Shown piece after piece: positions 63,164 to 64,000 of a DNA stretch of 64,000 nt (positions are counted from its first letter, which is position 1; each line of letters opens with the position of its first letter). The translations under genes were made by a program, and so were the position numbers. This DNA comes from Hymenolepis diminuta (Eukaryota > Platyhelminthes > Cestoda > Cyclophyllidea > Hymenolepididae), in the NCBI GenBank assembly GCA_900708905.1, contig CAADRB010000019.1:2208406-2272405 (forward strand), in the 5' to 3' direction. The notes under the pieces were generated by a model. That model had not been told where the DNA came from, did not search any database, and saw nothing but the letters and a program-made list of their open reading frames with translations.

Positions 63164-63830
63164 ATGGCCGAGATAGTTGAGCGTAATATAGAGAATATCC
63201 TCAAGGAAATTGCGCATATCCGAAAAGCAAAACTATTTAATGAGGATGAAATAAGGTAAATTAATATGTTTCGATCTGATTAAAATCTATAGGGAAATTG
63301 TTCGACATCGAAGAATGCATGAGTACAGCATTCAAAAACGTAATAAAAGAATATCAGATTATGATTCCTACATTGCGACAGAACTCGGCTTTTTACGACT
63401 CGTTGGATTGCGTCGAAAGAAAACAATGGATTATAGATTCAGGGATGAGATTGAAAAGTCTATTCTCTCCCGTCTTGTCCGTCTTCACAGAGTAGGTTTA
63501 CCACTAATAATTAACCCTATATTTAGCAGTCCTGCTACAGATTTCAAGGACACTTAAATGTATGGATGCGATTTTTGCTATTTAATCGCAAACTCGGACG
63601 TCACATGGCAGTAGTTCGTCTCTGGGAGAGAATCCTTCAAGTTCACGGAAGAACAGATCCTCGACTTTGGGCTGCAGCTGCTTCTTTCCATTTAAACGAA
63701 GGCTGTCGTGCCCAGGCTAGATCTTGTTTGTCAAAACTGAAGGATGAACGTCGTGCTCTTAAAATAGCCTCTAAGAAGTTGAGGCGCCTTGGCAAGAATC
63801 CCACTTGTCCCCAGGAACGGGCTCTTTTGC
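63164..63830 (+). CDS. UTP6: UTP6, U3 snoRNP (small-subunit processome) protein, 5' part
   Basis: Three exons join in frame: 63164-63255, 63293-63491 and 63527-63830, with introns of only 37 and 35 bp. A third intron starts with GTAAGT at 63831 and runs past the window, so the gene is cut by the window edge. Full-length family members are about 600 residues and about 198 are visible here. UTP6 is part of the UTP-B complex that helps process 18S pre-rRNA in the nucleolus. The start MAEIVERNIEN matches the family (human begins MAEIIQERIED). Then come EYSIQKRNKR, FLRLVGLRRKKTMDYRFRDE, and the HAT-type repeat region with HLNVWMRFLLFNRKLGR, VVRLWERILQVHGR and DPRLWAAAASFHLNEG. A basic linker of about 40 residues follows before ERALLR, which matches the family's next helix. 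ATG 63164 is the natural start. The N-terminal shape and HAT pattern make the call firm. Confidence 0.9.
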
Positions 63831-64000
63831 GTAAGTAATCTCTTTAATTAGTTATGTTTATTTGGTCTATACATTTTTATGTTTTTTTTCGTTTTCTAAT
63901 AATTACCTCTAGCTAGTAAACAATGCATTTTGACTTTAGCTTCCTACTAAAAATAGGATTTTTATTTCTTTTTATACGAAGAATAAATTCCATGTTGAAG
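63831..64000 (+). other. Start of UTP6 intron 3
   Basis: The stretch begins with a consensus donor GTAAGT and contains no further exon before the window ends. Confidence 0.7.

Noticed and set aside
1..64000. CRISPR arrays, bacterial operons, rRNA or intact tRNA genes
   Set aside because: None was seen. Introns, poly(A) signals and transposons show eukaryotic DNA, so non-ATG bacterial-type starts were ignored.

Overview
The window is AT-rich eukaryotic nuclear DNA with few genes. It contains spliced genes with GT-AG introns, AATAAA poly(A) signals, many decayed transposable elements and one run of exactly 400 Ns. A flatworm (platyhelminth) genome is the best inference. Three genes have 5' introns of only 35-43 bp, and introns grow to 1-4 kb towards the 3' end, a pattern best known from schistosomes and their relatives. 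One gene also appears to lack its own start codon right after a 3' splice site, which would fit flatworm spliced-leader trans-splicing, where the leader can donate the AUG. No species can be named from the sequence alone.

Layout. 1690-3491 (+): the last two coding exons of an unrecognised gene with acidic and polybasic stretches. 3.5-18.9 kb: no gene seen. 18957-20232: a full-length but broken mariner element with matching terminal inverted repeats and TA duplications; its centre is hidden by the N gap. 20.2-29.2 kb: no clear gene, one exon-like fragment. 34967-29625 (-): a complete five-exon YIF1 gene, with a GC-rich hairpin island in intron 3 and a possible small tandem reading frame just downstream. 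33.7-39.5 kb: repeats, a tRNA-derived SINE and a decayed second mariner-like transposase. 50708-44202 (-): a seven-exon deoxyribonuclease II gene with both catalytic histidine motifs. 52350-52144 (-): a small possible gene. 55553-53261 (-): a nucleotide-sugar transporter of the SLC35A family. 57-63 kb: two repeat families and two exon-like transporter fragments. 63164-end (+): the first three coding exons of UTP6, running off the window.

The genes do not form one pathway. They are housekeeping or secretory functions: ER-Golgi traffic (YIF1), Golgi nucleotide-sugar import (SLC35A), ribosome biogenesis (UTP6) and a secreted or lysosomal acid nuclease (DNase II). YIF1, DNase II, the small frame and SLC35A are all on the minus strand. 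The most interesting signals are the missing ATG of the DNase II gene, a dispersed repeat of about 330 bp that looks like solo LTRs, and the structured GC island inside YIF1. All exon joins were worked out by hand from reading frame and splice consensus. Family assignments rest on remembered family motifs, not on a database search.
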